DNA of 7,643 nt from UBA9732 sp003456855 (GTDB lineage: Bacteria; Spirochaetota; Spirochaetia; Sphaerochaetales; Sphaerochaetaceae): the NCBI GenBank assembly GCA_946626785.1, contig CAMOUY010000103.1:1-7643 (forward strand), read 5' to 3'. This document shows, piece after piece, positions 5,482-7,643 of the stretch; position 1 is the first letter of the stretch, and each line of letters starts with the position of its first letter. The position numbers and the translations under genes were made by a program. The notes beneath the pieces were generated by a model. The model was given only the letters and a program-made list of their open reading frames with translations, had not been told where the DNA came from and made no database searches.

Positions 5482-7643
5482 ACCTTGGGCTTGATGTGGT
5501 GCTTGAAAGCATCGCAGGCCATGCCCTGAGCCCTAATGGGGCGAATGCGGTCAAAAACTCAAATCCTATATTCGACAGGGACGCCTATCTTCTGAAGCAG
5601 AAGAGGGTGGCCGCCGTCATGTATGCTCTCGCTGCAGCAAATGCCGAGCGCAGTGTCCGTGTTGAGAGCTTTCCAGACATCTCAGAGGCGCTTGAGTTCA
5701 TCGCCTCGCATCCTACGGCCTCGCTTGAGGGCGAGCAGGTGTTCAATGTGGGTCTCTACATCAGAAGCGCACGCCTTCTTCGTGCCCTGATGGGACTTTC
5801 TCTCCAGCTCGGCTGCCCGGACAAGGACAGTGGGGTGGAGGATGTGATCGCAGAGATCCCTGAGAATCTCCTCTATCTTGAGCAGGAGGTCTTCCGCATC
5901 CTGGAGTCCCCGGGTACGGTCAAGATGAACTATCCTACGGTCAAGGCCCTTCGTGAGAAGGCCGATGCCAAGAGGATGGAGCGTAGCAGGATGGCAGCCG
6001 AGATGATGAGAAGCAACCCTTCTATCATGCAGAGCGACACTGCTGTGATGCGTGATGGAAGAATAGTCCTTCCTATCAGAAACGAGTCCAAGGGCCAGGT
6101 CGAGGGCTATGTTCAGAGTGCCTCGGCAAGTGGTGGCACCGTCTTCATGGAGCCGTTCAGGCTTGTAGACATGAACAACGCAGTCATCATGGCCAACGAG
6201 GAGATCCAGCTTGAGATCGCAAGGCTCATAGGAACCCTTTCCGACATGGTCAGAGACTGTGAGGAGGATATCAGGATCCTTTCTTCTCAGGTCACAGAGG
6301 CTGATTCGCTTTACGCCTTCGCCTCCTGGGCAAGGCAGAACGACTGCTGCAGAACCCAGATAGGGGAGCCTTCGATCGATGGCGACTACAGCTGCAATCT
6401 GATCCATGCAAGGCATCCGCTGCTCGGCAGGAAGTGTGTTCCTATTGACCTTGTGGTCCCTTCCGGGATCAAGGCCGTCGTCCTCACCGGTCCTAATGCC
6501 GGTGGTAAGACGGTCACTATGAAGACTGTCGGTCTTTTCTCGCTTCTCAACCAGATCTGCGGTTTCATCCCAGCCTCTGACGGAAGCTCGCTGGCCCTGT
6601 TCGACCGTGTGTTCACGGACATCGGAGACGAGCAGTCAATAGCCGACAACCTCTCGACCTTCAGCGGCCACATGAAGAGCATAGGGTTCATTCTAAGGAC
6701 CATGACACCCAATTCCCTGGTTATCCTGGATGAGCTTGGAAGTGGTACGGACCCTCAGGAGGGAGCTGCTCTTGCACGCTCAATACTTGAGTTCTGCACC
6801 AAAAAAGCGGCGCTTACACTTACTACAAGCCATCATGGTGTGCTCAAGCAGTATGCCTATGGTTCTGACATAGTGCAGAACGCCTCGATGGAATTCGACG
6901 AGAAGACCCTTGAGCCGACCTTCAAGGTCATAGAGGGGCTTCCAGGTGAAAGCCATGCAATAGACACGGCCAGAAGAATGAGACTTCCAAAGGTCGTCAC
7001 AGTCTCGGCCCAGAAGTACATGGGCCAGGAGGCCATGAAGATATCCTCGATAATCAGAAACCTTGAGACCCTGAGACGTGAGGCCGAGTCCCACAAGGCA
7101 GAGCTTGAGAGAAGGCTCCGCGGAGTGGAGAATGAGGAGAACCACCTGGCCAAGGAGAAGAGGCGTCTTCAGGCCTACGAGAACCGCCTTAAGAAGGAGA
7201 GGCTGAATGAGTTCGATGACTACATCCGCACCTCGAGGCGTGAGATGGAGAACATGGTGGCCGAGCTCAGGCAGGGCGAGATCACCAAGGAGAAGACCCA
7301 GAAGATGAAGGCCCTGTTCAACGAGACGCAGGCAAGGGAGGAGGAGCTCAGAGCCCAGCTTGATGCCGAGGCTGAGGACCTTGATGCCCAGCAGCTTCAG
7401 GAGGACAACTCCAGCGCCGATTCGGTTGAGCTGAAGGTCGGCATGGATGTTCTCTGCGGTCCCTCAAAGCGTGAGGGAACTGTTCTCAAGGACATGGGAA
7501 AGGGGAGATGGCAGGTTGCGATCGGTCCTATGAAGTTCACCTTCAAGGAGACGGAGCTCACCGTTCCCAGAAGAGGTAACACCGTCAAGTCCTATTCCTT
7601 CGACAAGGGCTCGGCTGCTCCATCGCCTAAATTGTCCCTGGAT
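5460..7643 (+). CDS. mutS2: MutS2 ATPase (3' end cut by window edge)
   Basis: The open frame gives 728 residues and leaves the window without a stop. MutS2 is a cytoplasmic dimeric ABC-type ATPase lacking the mismatch-recognition domain of MutS. It has been linked to suppression of recombination and, in Bacillus subtilis, to splitting or rescue of collided ribosomes. The core and lever regions occupy about 1-320. Walker A is GPNAGGKT (344-351). The ADIGDEQS-like segment is TDIGDEQS (386-393), the signature STFSGHM (399-405), Walker B VILDELGSGTDP (421-432, with Asp424 and Glu425), and the H-loop TSHH (456-459). A long charged coiled coil covers about 530-645. A KOW-like beta domain follows (about 656-703, LKVGMDVLCGPSKREGTVL). 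The C-terminal Smr nuclease domain expected for the family would lie beyond 7643 and cannot be judged. The start ATG has GGGG (5450-5453) six bases upstream and overlaps the rsgA end. Confidence 0.95.
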   Translation, partial: MFKRTAVDLGLDVVLESIAGHALSPNGANAVKNSNPIFDRDAYLLKQKRVAAVMYALAAANAERSVRVESFPDISEALEFIASHPTASLEGEQVFNVGLYIRSARLLRALMGLSLQLGCPDKDSGVEDVIAEIPENLLYLEQEVFRILESPGTVKMNYPTVKALREKADAKRMERSRMAAEMMRSNPSIMQSDTAVMRDGRIVLPIRNESKGQVEGYVQSASASGGTVFMEPFRLVDMNNAVIMANEEIQLEIARLIGTLSDMVRDCEEDIRILSSQVTEADSLYAFASWARQNDCCRTQIGEPSIDGDYSCNLIHARHPLLGRKCVPIDLVVPSGIKAVVLTGPNAGGKTVTMKTVGLFSLLNQICGFIPASDGSSLALFDRVFTDIGDEQSIADNLSTFSGHMKSIGFILRTMTPNSLVILDELGSGTDPQEGAALARSILEFCTKKAALTLTTSHHGVLKQYAYGSDIVQNASMEFDEKTLEPTFKVIEGLPGESHAIDTARRMRLPKVVTVSAQKYMGQEAMKISSIIRNLETLRREAESHKAELERRLRGVENEENHLAKEKRRLQAYENRLKKERLNEFDDYIRTSRREMENMVAELRQGEITKEKTQKMKALFNETQAREEELRAQLDAEAEDLDAQQLQEDNSSADSVELKVGMDVLCGPSKREGTVLKDMGKGRWQVAIGPMKFTFKETELTVPRRGNTVKSYSFDKGSAAPSPKLSLD

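Noticed and set aside
5682..6416. Long leftward open frame (244 codons) opposite mutS2
   Set aside because: It is antisense to a strongly conserved ATPase-encoding region, has no ribosome binding site or recognisable motif, and its composition is what the mirror of the MutS2 codons would give.

Overview
The window looks like a chromosomal segment of a diderm bacterium with a GC content of roughly 50% (estimated by eye). My best guess is the Spirochaetota, probably a Sphaerochaeta-like lineage. The clues are Sec signal peptides of the MKK...FA-AD style, a probable lipoprotein, and many small secreted proteins beside a conserved housekeeping operon. This placement is an impression from protein style, not a demonstrated match. 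I see no insertion sequence, phage gene, CRISPR array or plasmid function.

Left part (1-2439), cell-envelope genes and a tRNA. A leftward gene, cut by the window edge, encodes a secreted protein of unknown function. It has a good sigma70-type promoter at 415-443. The intergenic stretch 395-718 also carries a complete tRNA-Val(UAC) gene with its own promoter (455-484) and a strong hairpin terminator (579-613). The rest of that stretch (about 614-669) holds nothing I can recognise. Next comes a rightward gene (719-1945) for a secreted protein made almost wholly of three tandem copies of a domain of about 134 residues. A small BamE/SmpA-like lipoprotein gene (2023-2349) follows.

Right part (2440-7643), a tightly packed rightward operon: yggS (PLP homeostasis protein), a 119-residue membrane protein of unknown function, an RluD-type rRNA pseudouridine synthase, rsgA (30S-subunit maturation GTPase) and mutS2 (ribosome-collision/recombination ATPase, running off the right edge). 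The junctions are a 4-base overlap, an 11-base overlap, a 6-base gap and a 22-base overlap, so the genes are probably co-transcribed and translationally coupled. The promoter in front of yggS (TTGATA, 17 bases, TATAAT) would start the mRNA only about three bases before the ATG, so this message may be leaderless.

The last three genes have a common theme of ribosome maturation and surveillance. RluD modifies 23S rRNA, RsgA checks the 30S subunit, and MutS2 is reported in Bacillus subtilis to act on collided ribosomes. I found no convincing new biological system. The items most worth a second look are the triple-repeat secreted protein, the near-leaderless yggS promoter, an insertion in the RluD-like protein, and the membrane protein embedded in the ribosome operon.
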